DNA of 17,740 bases. Source: Proteobacteria bacterium UBA1847. GTDB lineage: Bacteria; Pseudomonadota; Gammaproteobacteria; Steroidobacterales; Woeseiaceae. This document shows positions 1 to 6,948 of this stretch, piece after piece. Position numbers and translations under genes: made by a program. Under the pieces are notes generated by a model that saw only the letters and a list, made by a program, of their open reading frames with translations, made no database searches and had not been told where the DNA came from. Location of the stretch: NCBI GenBank assembly GCA_002338605.1, contig DDIP01000420.1, positions 11,968 to 29,707 on the forward strand. Reading direction: 5' to 3'. The number at the start of each line of letters is the position of its first letter. Position 1 is the first letter of the stretch.

Positions 1-1087
1 CGAGCGGCCGGCTGGACCTACCATCACCGCCGGTGCCAATCGAGCTTGAAACGCGTGAGACATTGACGCCTGCGATCGCCTGCCCGCCACCACCAACATC
101 GCGGCTGATATCGGCAAGATTGATACCGCCACTTGAACCCGGTGCATTGGTCGTGACCATTGAGCGCGACGGTCTGCCAACCGCGTTTTCACCGGCATTG
201 CTCAGTCTCGCGCTCGAACCCAGTTGCGTACTCGCTCGCAAATTCGAACGATCCGCAAAGCTGTCACGGAAAGCCAGAATGCCTTTCGATTTCACCTGTG
301 CCTTGGTATCGACTTCGACGTTTTCGGCCACGGTCGGCTCACTGACCGGTATCGTTTCCTCCGGCAAGGTCTCAGCCAAAGCTTCCGGCTCCGGCTCAGG
401 GATTTCTTCGAAGACCGGCTCCGGATCCGGCTGCGGCTCTGGTTGCGCCCTGTTCTGCTGAACCAGCCTGGCGACGCGCTCGGGCACTTCCTCTATGCGG
501 TTGCGTTCAATAATCGGTATTGCAATGGAGCCCAGAAGTACCGCCAAAGCAATCGATGCTGCAAGAGAGGAGCCCAGGGATTTTCGGAAACGCTTGTCTT
601 CTTCGTTGCCACGCGACCATGGCATGACCTGGGTATGCGCGGGCATATCGTCGGCATCGCGCTCGACGAGCCATTCGTTTTTCCGAAGTTCCTGCTGTTC
701 AACGATATCAAGCAGGTTGTAATGCAAATGATCCAGCTCTCGATTCTGGTCGCCGATTTGATCGAGGATGGAATCCCGCCGGTCTTCAACGCGACCTATC
801 TCTGCGCTGTAGTCATCAATCTTGCGTTGCGCATTTGCAAGCATCGATTGCCGCGTTTCGGGACCCTCATGTGTCGGCCAGAACAAGTCACCGGCGCCCA
901 GATGATCGAGTTCTTCCAGGGAACGGCAAATCTTGCCCAGCACGTCAAACTCGTGAGCTTTTTCGGCAAGCACCGTGAGCTCGCCGTTCACGGCGTCCAG
1001 ACGGCCCTGCAAGACGGCCAGCTCCTGCTCGCTCTTCTCGAACTCGGATCGAATCGAGTGTTCCTGGTTTGAAAGCTCTTCGGTCAC
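1..1087 (-). CDS. Membrane-anchored TonB-like protein of AgmX/PglI (GltG/GltJ) type, C-terminus missing
   Basis: The reading frame is open from a GTG at 1087 to the window edge, giving 362 residues of an incomplete protein. The GTG has AAGG seven bases upstream; the ATG at 1101 is in another frame and stops at once. Layout: a charged, helical, coiled-coil-like N-terminus (about residues 5-48 and 82-140), a basic stretch, one hydrophobic segment (about 171-193), then a Pro/Glu-rich stretch (about 214-237) and a Ser/Gly-rich linker (about 312-360). A cytoplasmic coiled coil, one membrane pass and a periplasmic P/E linker directly after ExbB and two ExbD genes fit a TonB/TolA-like energy transducer of the AgmX/PglI family. 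The diagnostic C-terminal domain lies off the left edge, so the family name is inferred from context. No FHA, GYF or zinc-finger motif is visible in the cytoplasmic part, unlike the Myxococcus GltG and GltJ proteins. Confidence 0.72.
   Translation of the reverse strand, partial: MTEELSNQEHSIRSEFEKSEQELAVLQGRLDAVNGELTVLAEKAHEFDVLGKICRSLEELDHLGAGDLFWPTHEGPETRQSMLANAQRKIDDYSAEIGRVEDRRDSILDQIGDQNRELDHLHYNLLDIVEQQELRKNEWLVERDADDMPAHTQVMPWSRGNEEDKRFRKSLGSSLAASIALAVLLGSIAIPIIERNRIEEVPERVARLVQQNRAQPEPQPDPEPVFEEIPEPEPEALAETLPEETIPVSEPTVAENVEVDTKAQVKSKGILAFRDSFADRSNLRASTQLGSSARLSNAGENAVGRPSRSMVTTNAPGSSGGINLADISRDVGGGGQAIAGVNVSRVSSSIGTGGDGRSSRPL
383..446 (-). repeat. Low-complexity tract coding for a Pro-Glu linker
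   Basis: Short reiterated units of the CCGGCTC type (plus-strand reading) encode alternating Pro and Glu/Gln/Asp on the minus strand. This is the extended periplasmic linker just after the membrane segment of the TonB-like protein. Comparable P/E or P/K tracts in TonB act as stiff spacers across the periplasm. Confidence 0.6.
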
Positions 1088-1111
1088 GCTGTCACCTTCA
1101 TTGATGCGACG

Positions 1112-1618
1112 TCAGTTCGCCGCTACCTGGGTGCCGCCTCTTTGCGTCACTGCCAGGGAAACATTCTCGAAACCTTCGTCGGTACAGGTCGACATGACGG
1201 TCTTAACCACCGTAAACGGCACCGATTTGTCGGCGAGGATCGTAACCTCCTGGCTTGTCGACACTGTCAGGGGGTTTATTCCGATGACGCTTTCCTTTAT
1301 TTGCGCCAGGCGCGCGCCAACGGGGTCCAGAGCGTTCGCTTTGCCAGCGAGAATGTCGTCGACCATCGCGACCAGTTGCCCCTGCACCAGCACCTCGGTC
1401 GGACTGATGAAGATCACCACGGTTTCACGAGGCTTGGTTTCGACACGTGATTCGGGAAGGGTCACCTCTTTCGGCGTATCAAGCACCTCGACGGAGCCGG
1501 AATTCACAAGGAGAAAAAACACCAGGATCGTGAAAACGTCCATCAGAGACGTCAGATTCATTTTCGAAATCTTTAAACGATTTCGACCCATTCGCTTAAT
1601 ACGTCGGGAATTCCTCAT
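1112..1618 (-). CDS. ExbD/TolR-family proton-channel subunit, second copy (canonical Asp)
   Basis: This 168-residue protein has the ExbD/TolR plan: a basic cytoplasmic tail (1-19), one membrane helix (about 20-40) and a periplasmic domain. The helix starts with MNLTSLMD, so Asn21 and Asp27 occupy the positions of the conserved Asn and the proton-carrying Asp of ExbD/TolR (E. coli ExbD Asp25, TolR Asp23). In this family the Asp side chain couples proton flow through the ExbB/TolQ pentamer to movement of a TonB/TolA-like partner. The ATG overlaps the stop of the preceding exbD-like gene as ATGA, indicating translational coupling. Its stop is 24 bases before the GTG of the TonB-like gene. It would correspond to one of AglQ or AglS if the Agl-Glt assignment is right. 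Confidence 0.88.
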   Translation of the reverse strand: MRNSRRIKRMGRNRLKISKMNLTSLMDVFTILVFFLLVNSGSVEVLDTPKEVTLPESRVETKPRETVVIFISPTEVLVQGQLVAMVDDILAGKANALDPVGARLAQIKESVIGINPLTVSTSQEVTILADKSVPFTVVKTVMSTCTDEGFENVSLAVTQRGGTQVAAN

Positions 1619-2106
1619 GGTGCTTCACCAACGGAGATCTCGGTGAATAGCGCATACAACTGGTATTCATTCTCGACCTCGGTCGGGACCTCCACGGTTC
1701 GGACAATATCCATGACCTGAATCAGATAGTCGTAGGGAATGAACGGTTCCATCAGGACCGATGCTGTATCGATATCCGGATATTCCTGCTTCAACGCCAC
1801 CATCATTTCAGACAGCGCCTCGAGATCATATTCATCATCCTTCTTCGGAACAGTCGCGATAATCGACTTGCCGTTGCTGATTTCGATCCCGGGTTCCCTC
1901 ACGATGACCTCGACCCTGAAGCTCTCCTGCTGAACGACCGGCCCGCTGGCATTGCTGGGCAGGTCAAGCTCCACGATTGTCAGCCGCGAGAAAACAGCGG
2001 TAATGAGAAGAAACGGGATCAACACGACCATGAGATTCAGGAACGTGGTGACATCGATCTCGTACTCGTTACCCTTGCGACGCTTGTAGTGGTGTTTGCG
2101 GGCCAT
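1615..2106 (-). CDS. ExbD/TolR-family subunit, first copy, with Asn in place of the channel Asp
   Basis: This 163-residue ExbD/TolR homologue has a very basic N-terminus (residues 2-11), one membrane helix (about 20-41) and a periplasmic domain. The start ATG lies 5 bases after the exbB stop, with GAGG ten bases upstream inside the end of exbB. Where E. coli ExbD reads EINVTPFIDVM, this protein reads EIDVTTFLNLM: the essential Asp is Asn24 and the conserved Asn is Asp18, a reciprocal swap. By family knowledge, loss of that Asp abolishes proton coupling, so this copy may be a structural partner or may use Asp18. The second copy, which overlaps it by four bases, keeps the normal pattern, so the two may form a heterodimer with one proton-active subunit. 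Confidence 0.87.
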   Translation of the reverse strand: MARKHHYKRRKGNEYEIDVTTFLNLMVVLIPFLLITAVFSRLTIVELDLPSNASGPVVQQESFRVEVIVREPGIEISNGKSIIATVPKKDDEYDLEALSEMMVALKQEYPDIDTASVLMEPFIPYDYLIQVMDIVRTVEVPTEVENEYQLYALFTEISVGEAP

Positions 2107-2111
2107 TGTCT

Positions 2112-2762
2112 TTATGCCTCGACAGCACGCTGCGCCCTTCTTGAGAATACGTTCAACGCCTTGACCGTCGCCATCTCAAGACTGTCAACGATATCACCGG
2201 TCTTGCTCGTCAGGATCGCGTGTACGATCAGCAACGGTATCGCAACCATCAGTCCGAACGCTGTCGTGTTCATAGCGACAGAAATACTGGCTGATAGCAG
2301 ATCCGCTTTCTCTGCGGGGTTTGCGTTGGCAACCGCGGTAAACGCCTGGATCAATCCCATGATGGTACCGAGCAGTCCGAGAAGTGTTGCGATGCTCGAC
2401 GCCAGGGCGACATAGGGCGTACGCTTTTCGAGACGCGGCACGATTTCCATCATGCTCTCCTCCATCGCTATCTCGATATCTTCACGACGCCGCACGGCGC
2501 CCTGCAGTGACAAGCCCATGTTCAGAACCTGCGAGATTGTCGATTCGTCCTTGCTGGTCATTTCCCGGGCTTCGTTAAACTCACCGTTATCCAGCAATGG
2601 CTGTACTTTGGCCCAAACGACCTGGTTCTTGTTCGTAATCATTGAAAGGGTGACAAAGCGTTCGACCGCTATTGCTACGCCAAACGCGAACACCAGGAGA
2701 ATGGGGTACATGAACAGACCACCCGTTGCGAAGAAGGCTACAATCGAATAGAAAAAGTCCAT
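2112..2762 (-). CDS. MotA/TolQ/ExbB-family proton-channel protein
   Basis: This 216-residue inner-membrane protein has three membrane segments (about 13-35, 117-140 and 163-185). The ExbB/TolQ signature covers the last two: LLGLLGTIMGLIQAF, with a Thr in the second segment, and SVAMNTTAFGLMVAIP, with paired Thr in the third. The long cytoplasmic part between segments 1 and 2 is typical. Homologues form a pentamer around an ExbD/TolR dimer and conduct protons. A longer frame begins at a TTG (2783), but ATG 2762 has GAGGA seven bases upstream and is preferred. It heads the exbB-exbD-exbD-TonB-like block and would match AglR in an Agl-Glt reading. ExbB of an iron-uptake system is less likely because no TonB-dependent receptor is nearby. 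Confidence 0.9.
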   Translation of the reverse strand: MDFFYSIVAFFATGGLFMYPILLVFAFGVAIAVERFVTLSMITNKNQVVWAKVQPLLDNGEFNEAREMTSKDESTISQVLNMGLSLQGAVRRREDIEIAMEESMMEIVPRLEKRTPYVALASSIATLLGLLGTIMGLIQAFTAVANANPAEKADLLSASISVAMNTTAFGLMVAIPLLIVHAILTSKTGDIVDSLEMATVKALNVFSRRAQRAVEA

Positions 2763-2788
2763 TTCAAATTCCTCATTTAACAAAATAT

Positions 2789-2825
2789 TCCGGCTTTATG
2801 TCCGGATAGCCGTCAGATTAGACGG
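2789..2825 (-). other. Two short hairpins in the leader of the exbB-like gene
   Basis: The 103-base gap between the acidic-protein gene and the exbB-like gene is the longest break inside the operon. It contains TCCGG (2789-2793) pairing with CCGGA (2802-2806) over an 8-base loop, and CCGTC (2810-2814) pairing with GACGG (2821-2825) over 6 bases. Neither is followed by a clear T-run on the minus strand, so a strong intrinsic terminator is unlikely. They could be RNA processing or stability elements that set the ratio of motor to TPR proteins. No convincing promoter was seen. Confidence 0.3.
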
Positions 2826-2865
2826 GCGTCTCGATGATTGAAGTGACGCAGCTCACGTTCGCGGC

Positions 2866-3195
2866 TTATTTGCCCGAACGAATGTCGAAGTACTCGAGTT
2901 CGCGGAGAAAAACCTCTTTGTCCACAGGTTGCGCCCTGTCGTCCAGCGTATCGGTCAGCCCGATGTCATCGCCCATTTCGGACGATTTCCACGGTACGAT
3001 GACCAGCGATTTCGGGGTCTCTTCATTTCCAAGGATCGACATACCGGACATTTTCTTCGGGCCGCCGGGCTCAGGCGCGTCTTCGGTCTCTTCTGCTGGT
3101 GTATCGGCATCGGTCTTCTCAACTTCGTCCTCGGCAACAGCATTCGACGCGGGCAGCGCGAAAATCAACAGCAACAGGTACAGCTTCATGTTCAT
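2866..3195 (-). CDS. Short acidic secreted protein of unknown function
   Basis: The likely start is ATG 3195, with AGAGG seven bases upstream; this ribosome site overlaps the end of the preceding TPR lipoprotein gene. ATG 3189 is a weaker alternative, and the much longer frame running up to 3471 is antisense-type noise inside the TPR gene. The 109-residue product has a clear signal peptide ending AVA at 19-21, then a strongly acidic, Pro-containing stretch (about 22-45, rich in Glu, Asp, Thr and Pro), a Gly-Pro-Lys hinge, and a more ordered C-terminal half (about 60-109). It has no Cys and no second hydrophobic segment, so it should be a free periplasmic protein. I do not recognise the family. 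Its place between the TPR lipoproteins and the motor genes suggests a small accessory part of the same envelope machine. Confidence 0.75.
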   Translation of the reverse strand: MNMKLYLLLLIFALPASNAVAEDEVEKTDADTPAEETEDAPEPGGPKKMSGMSILGNEETPKSLVIVPWKSSEMGDDIGLTDTLDDRAQPVDKEVFLRELEYFDIRSGK

Positions 3196-3199
3196 GACA

Positions 3200-3862
3200 T
3201 CACCTCTCGGCCATGCGGTTACGCAAGTCCGCAATCCACATTGAAGCCTCTTCGTCGGCCGGTACGGTGGCCATATACGCCTCGTACTGGTCGAGCGCGC
3301 AATCATAGTCAGCAAGGTAGAGATCGCAGAGAATCGCAAGATTGCGGCGTGCGTGGTGGTAGCCCGGGTACACTGCGATAGCGGCTTCATAGTGCTGCTT
3401 CGCGTCGACGAAACGACCGGTCTTTCGGTACACGATGCCAAGCTCGTTGTGTGCAACCGGGTGGTTGGCATTCAGCTCCAGCGCCTGGAGAAGGTTTTTT
3501 TCGGCAGCACCCAGATCGCCCTGGCGATGGTAGGCGATTCCGAGATCGATTCTCGGTGCGGTTACCGCGGGGGCGGCCTCGGCAACATCCTCGAGAATCG
3601 CAATGCCCCTCTCGAAACTTCCATCGTGCAGGTAATTCAGCGCTTCGTAGTATTTCAGGCGATCCGCATCAGTGACCCGGACTTCTTCGGTGATTGTGAA
3701 TCCAACCGCTTCCTGGATCTCGATCTTCGCCACCTTGCGCTGTGGCTTGGTCGTTGCATTGCAGCCGGCAAGCATGATCACACTGATTGACAGCATGATC
3801 GACACTCGAAATCCTGATGCCGCTTTTTGACCGATTGCGTTTATCATGGCGATTCCGTTCAT
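3200..3862 (-). CDS. Small TPR lipoprotein (GltE-like by context)
   Basis: The 220-residue product has a signal sequence ending in a lipobox (L31-A-G-C34) and Asn after the Cys, which fits outer-membrane sorting. Four TPR-like helical pairs follow at about 68-100, 101-134, 135-168 and 169-202; the second and third show the typical LGIAYHRQGD and LGIVYRKTGR patterns with a Pro near each repeat end. TPR arrays bind protein partners. The ATG at 3862 overlaps the preceding stop as ATGA, suggesting coupled translation; ATG 3847 is an alternative that would shorten an unusually long leader. PilF/PilW-type pilotins look similar, but no type IV pilus gene is present here, and the ExbB/ExbD neighbours favour a Glt-type TPR lipoprotein. 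Confidence 0.85.
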   Translation of the reverse strand: MNGIAMINAIGQKAASGFRVSIMLSISVIMLAGCNATTKPQRKVAKIEIQEAVGFTITEEVRVTDADRLKYYEALNYLHDGSFERGIAILEDVAEAAPAVTAPRIDLGIAYHRQGDLGAAEKNLLQALELNANHPVAHNELGIVYRKTGRFVDAKQHYEAAIAVYPGYHHARRNLAILCDLYLADYDCALDQYEAYMATVPADEEASMWIADLRNRMAER

Positions 3863-6800
3863 CGACTGGCTGCCGACAGTGCCGGTTCGGCACGATCAAC
3901 AGGCTGCGTTGTTTCTGCTTCGGCAACACCTTCTTCGTCAACATCCGCTTGGGGTGCCACCGGCATGCGGTACGCGTAAACGTCAATTGAACTGATGAAA
4001 CCTTCGCTGCTCTCATTTTTCGCATACCGACCCGGCATCATGACCGCCAGTTCATCGAGGCTCTTCTGTATCCATGGGTTGTATATGCCGGCTGCGAGTA
4101 GTTCAAAATTCGCTTCGTGCACTTCAATCGCGCGCTCCTCGAACGGCCAGGCCTCTTCTTCGATAACGAGGTCGTAGTCGGCTTGCTCGGCTGCGGAAAG
4201 ACCATCCGGACGCTCGGAGTCAAGCAGCGACGCGCTGAAATTACGGTAGGTCTCGGCGATGTAATAGGTCGCGGCAGCGGTAACGCCGGCAACTTCGTAG
4301 TCCACCAGTTTCTCAAACGAAATCAATGCTGCGTCCATGCCGGCCTGCTTCCGGGCAAGGCTCGCCTCGAACGGCTGCACCAGTCTCTGCACTGCGAATT
4401 GTTCGTAGAGTTGCTCAGCAAGAACCAGCGAGGCACCAGCGGCCAGGTAGCGACTGCGATCCGTTCTGTCGATTCCCGCCTCGTCATCGACAGTGACCAT
4501 TGCTGCCAACTGTTGGTAGTAGCGCTGCTCATCGCGTTGTTCTTTAAAGATGTCGGCCAGGCGTTGTCGGGTTTCCATCGCCAGGTCAATCGGCCGCGGA
4601 TAGTCCTCCACGTACTGTTCGTACACGCGGATCGCATCGGCCATGACCTTGGCCTCGTGGTAGAGATCGCCGGCGGTCAGCAATGCCTCACGCCTCAGCA
4701 CGATATCGTCCGATTCCAGGGAAACCCGTTCGTGCTCAGCGGCGGACCGCGCCAGCTGGCCGTCTTCCCTGTAGATATGTGCCAATTGCCGGGTCGCATC
4801 GTTGTTTAATGCGTGTTCGGGGTGTGAGCCTCTGAATTCCTCGAGAACGTCGGCTGCAAGTGTCCAGTCCTGTAGATTCATCAACGCGGCAGCAGCGTCA
4901 TATTCTGCCGAGCTGCGGATACTGGATGTTGGTGCAAGCTCCTTGATGCGCAAAAAGTGGTTTGCGGCAGCCCTGTAGTCTTGCAGCAGATTCGCCTGTT
5001 CGGCCTGCTTGTATATCGAGGCTGCGAGTCCATCGATGACGGCTGGTCGCGACTCGTCGTCCTCCGGCGTCAGTTGCAGCACTTCGGAATACGCATGCTC
5101 GGCGCTCTGGTATTCAGCTGTATCAATGGATGAGTGCGCGACAACCGCCCAGGCTGCGCGACGCAGGTCGGGATTCGCCACCGGGTAGCGCTCGATCAGT
5201 TTTTTGGCTGAGCTGATCGCACGTGCAAAGTCCTTCATTTCATAGAGATCGTCCGCTGCTGCACCGAGAACAACCGGTGCCTGCTCGTGCTCCACAAACG
5301 CATCAGTGAAACGCAACGAGCTCTCTACGGTCATTTCCTTGACGTCACGCTGACGCGCACCAGTGGCTCGCTCCAGTTCCTGGCGATAGGCAAATACCGC
5401 TGCGTAACCTGCAGCTGATGCCTGCTCATGATCGCCGTACGTATAGGCAGTACGCTCGTACTCCTCGGCCGCGCTACTAAAGTCTTCGTTCTCAAGCAAA
5501 AGGTCCGCCAGCTGATAGTTGACCTGTGGCGACTCTTCGTCTGCAGGAAATGAACTCAGGAGCTGTCGATACCAGCGTAGCGCCTCATCGAAGTGTTTCG
5601 CCTTGTCCGCAGGCTGTGTATCGGCCTGATAAAGCGCGTGATAGTGGCCGGCAAGATCCGTCAAATTGGTTTTCAGGAAATCCGTGACTTCGGCTGCGCT
5701 TTCAATGTCGTGTCGGGTCCAATACTCCGATGACAGTGAATAGCGCGTTGCGAAATCTTTCTTTGCCTCGACGACCAGCAACGGAAAACCTGCTTCGCCG
5801 AAAATCTCAACGACCCGCATGCTGAAATGTGGAGACTTTTGGTGAAACGGGTTTGACTCGATGAATGACCGGTACACCGATGCTGCATCGTCGTAGCGCA
5901 GTTTGCTGAAAAAGAATTCACCGAGATTGCTGTAAATCTTGTCGCCGTAGCTTCGATGGCCTTTTGCCGTGAAGTATTCGTCAACGATCGCCGGACCGCC
6001 AAGGTTTGAGAAGCTCAGGCTGACGACACGAAACGTATCGGTCACACGATGTTCTTCGTTTTCATCCTCGTGTTGATCGAAGTCATAGCCGATCGAATTT
6101 CGGTAGTCGAGCAAGGCGATGAAATTGTCCAGCGCCTCGTCGTAAAACTGCTGCTTGTACAGCGCCCAGCCCATCTTGTAGAGCGAAAGTTCGTAGTACG
6201 CCGAATCTTCACCCATGCGAATGACCGCGTTGTAGGACGATTCCGCATCGCGATACGCTCGCCTGACAAAGTAATACTCGCCGCGACGGAACAGCACTTC
6301 GTCAACGTACTTGGAGTGCGGGTATTCGCTGACAAAGCGGTCCATGACTGCCATCGCCTCGTCGGGCTGACCGATTTCGTCGTAGGCTCGCGACATCTGG
6401 TAGAGCACCTTGTCGTTGCGCTCGTAATTCGGGTAAGTCTGCAGAATTTTTTTGTAAGTCTCGATGGCTTCACGCGGGCCTGCTGGAATTTCTCGCCCGT
6501 CTACAGCAACACTCTCTGAATCGGGAGCACCGCTGGCCGCAAAATACTCCAGCCGGCCGGTTGTGCGCTGCTCGAATTCCTGCTCCGACTCCGAAGGTTC
6601 TGCCGGATTGCGGGAAGGACTTACGGCGATCTCGTCGACGCGTCGGGCCGCAAGCTCGGGTGCAGCCATGTCTCTGACTTCACCGTCCCCAATGACCCCG
6701 TATGCCTGCTCAAGTTGCAGGTCGGCAAGGCGTCGCATGGCCTCGGGTGTCTTGCCGCTCTCGGATGTTTCGGCAAGGTAGCGTCGATAACTTTGAGCGG

Positions 6801-6948
6801 CACGCTCAAGACTGTCCTCAAGGTAGACATCCTGAAGGTCCGGCTTGACGTCTCCAAGCTCGGCCAGCGTCCCGTTCCTGACCGCGGATGTGCCGCAGCC
6901 GGCAACCAGCGTCATGAGCAATGCAAATGCCGGAATCCTGCTGATCAT
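3859..6948 (-). CDS. Very large TPR lipoprotein (GltD/AgmU-like by context)
   Basis: This is the longest gene in the window, 1029 residues. The N-terminus carries a lipobox (V15-A-G-C18) followed by Gly-Thr, which fits a lipid-anchored outer-membrane protein facing the periplasm. The rest is almost wholly helical and TPR-like; clear repeats run from about 157 to 285, for example YYELSLYKMGWALYKQQFYD, and further degenerate repeats continue to about residue 800. An acidic, Ala/Glu/Pro-rich tail (about 995-1029) looks disordered. The ATG overlaps the preceding stop as ATGA and has GGA nine bases upstream. Myxococcus GltD (AgmU) is likewise a giant TPR protein made with a TPR lipoprotein and a PglI-like protein, which is the basis for the call; the sequence alone shows only a TPR scaffold. 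Confidence 0.85.
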   Translation of the reverse strand: MISRIPAFALLMTLVAGCGTSAVRNGTLAELGDVKPDLQDVYLEDSLERAAQSYRRYLAETSESGKTPEAMRRLADLQLEQAYGVIGDGEVRDMAAPELAARRVDEIAVSPSRNPAEPSESEQEFEQRTTGRLEYFAASGAPDSESVAVDGREIPAGPREAIETYKKILQTYPNYERNDKVLYQMSRAYDEIGQPDEAMAVMDRFVSEYPHSKYVDEVLFRRGEYYFVRRAYRDAESSYNAVIRMGEDSAYYELSLYKMGWALYKQQFYDEALDNFIALLDYRNSIGYDFDQHEDENEEHRVTDTFRVVSLSFSNLGGPAIVDEYFTAKGHRSYGDKIYSNLGEFFFSKLRYDDAASVYRSFIESNPFHQKSPHFSMRVVEIFGEAGFPLLVVEAKKDFATRYSLSSEYWTRHDIESAAEVTDFLKTNLTDLAGHYHALYQADTQPADKAKHFDEALRWYRQLLSSFPADEESPQVNYQLADLLLENEDFSSAAEEYERTAYTYGDHEQASAAGYAAVFAYRQELERATGARQRDVKEMTVESSLRFTDAFVEHEQAPVVLGAAADDLYEMKDFARAISSAKKLIERYPVANPDLRRAAWAVVAHSSIDTAEYQSAEHAYSEVLQLTPEDDESRPAVIDGLAASIYKQAEQANLLQDYRAAANHFLRIKELAPTSSIRSSAEYDAAAALMNLQDWTLAADVLEEFRGSHPEHALNNDATRQLAHIYREDGQLARSAAEHERVSLESDDIVLRREALLTAGDLYHEAKVMADAIRVYEQYVEDYPRPIDLAMETRQRLADIFKEQRDEQRYYQQLAAMVTVDDEAGIDRTDRSRYLAAGASLVLAEQLYEQFAVQRLVQPFEASLARKQAGMDAALISFEKLVDYEVAGVTAAATYYIAETYRNFSASLLDSERPDGLSAAEQADYDLVIEEEAWPFEERAIEVHEANFELLAAGIYNPWIQKSLDELAVMMPGRYAKNESSEGFISSIDVYAYRMPVAPQADVDEEGVAEAETTQPVDRAEPALSAASR

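Noticed and set aside
224..1072. Long plus-strand reading frame of 282 codons
   Set aside because: It lies antisense to the TonB-like gene, which has a ribosome site, a coherent coiled coil/membrane/linker layout and operon context; the plus-strand product has no recognisable pattern.
1..2762. A Tol-Pal or TonB-ExbB-ExbD nutrient uptake system
   Set aside because: No TolB, Pal, YbgC, TolA or TonB-dependent receptor is present, there are two distinct ExbD copies, and the upstream genes are TPR envelope proteins.
3196..3471. Longer upstream version of the acidic secreted protein
   Set aside because: The extension runs out of frame inside the TPR lipoprotein gene and would bury the clear signal peptide; ATG 3195 has a good ribosome site.
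3200..3862. PilF/PilW-type type IV pilus lipoprotein
   Set aside because: Size and TPR layout are similar, but no pilus gene is nearby and the gene is coupled to the giant TPR lipoprotein gene of the ExbB/ExbD locus.
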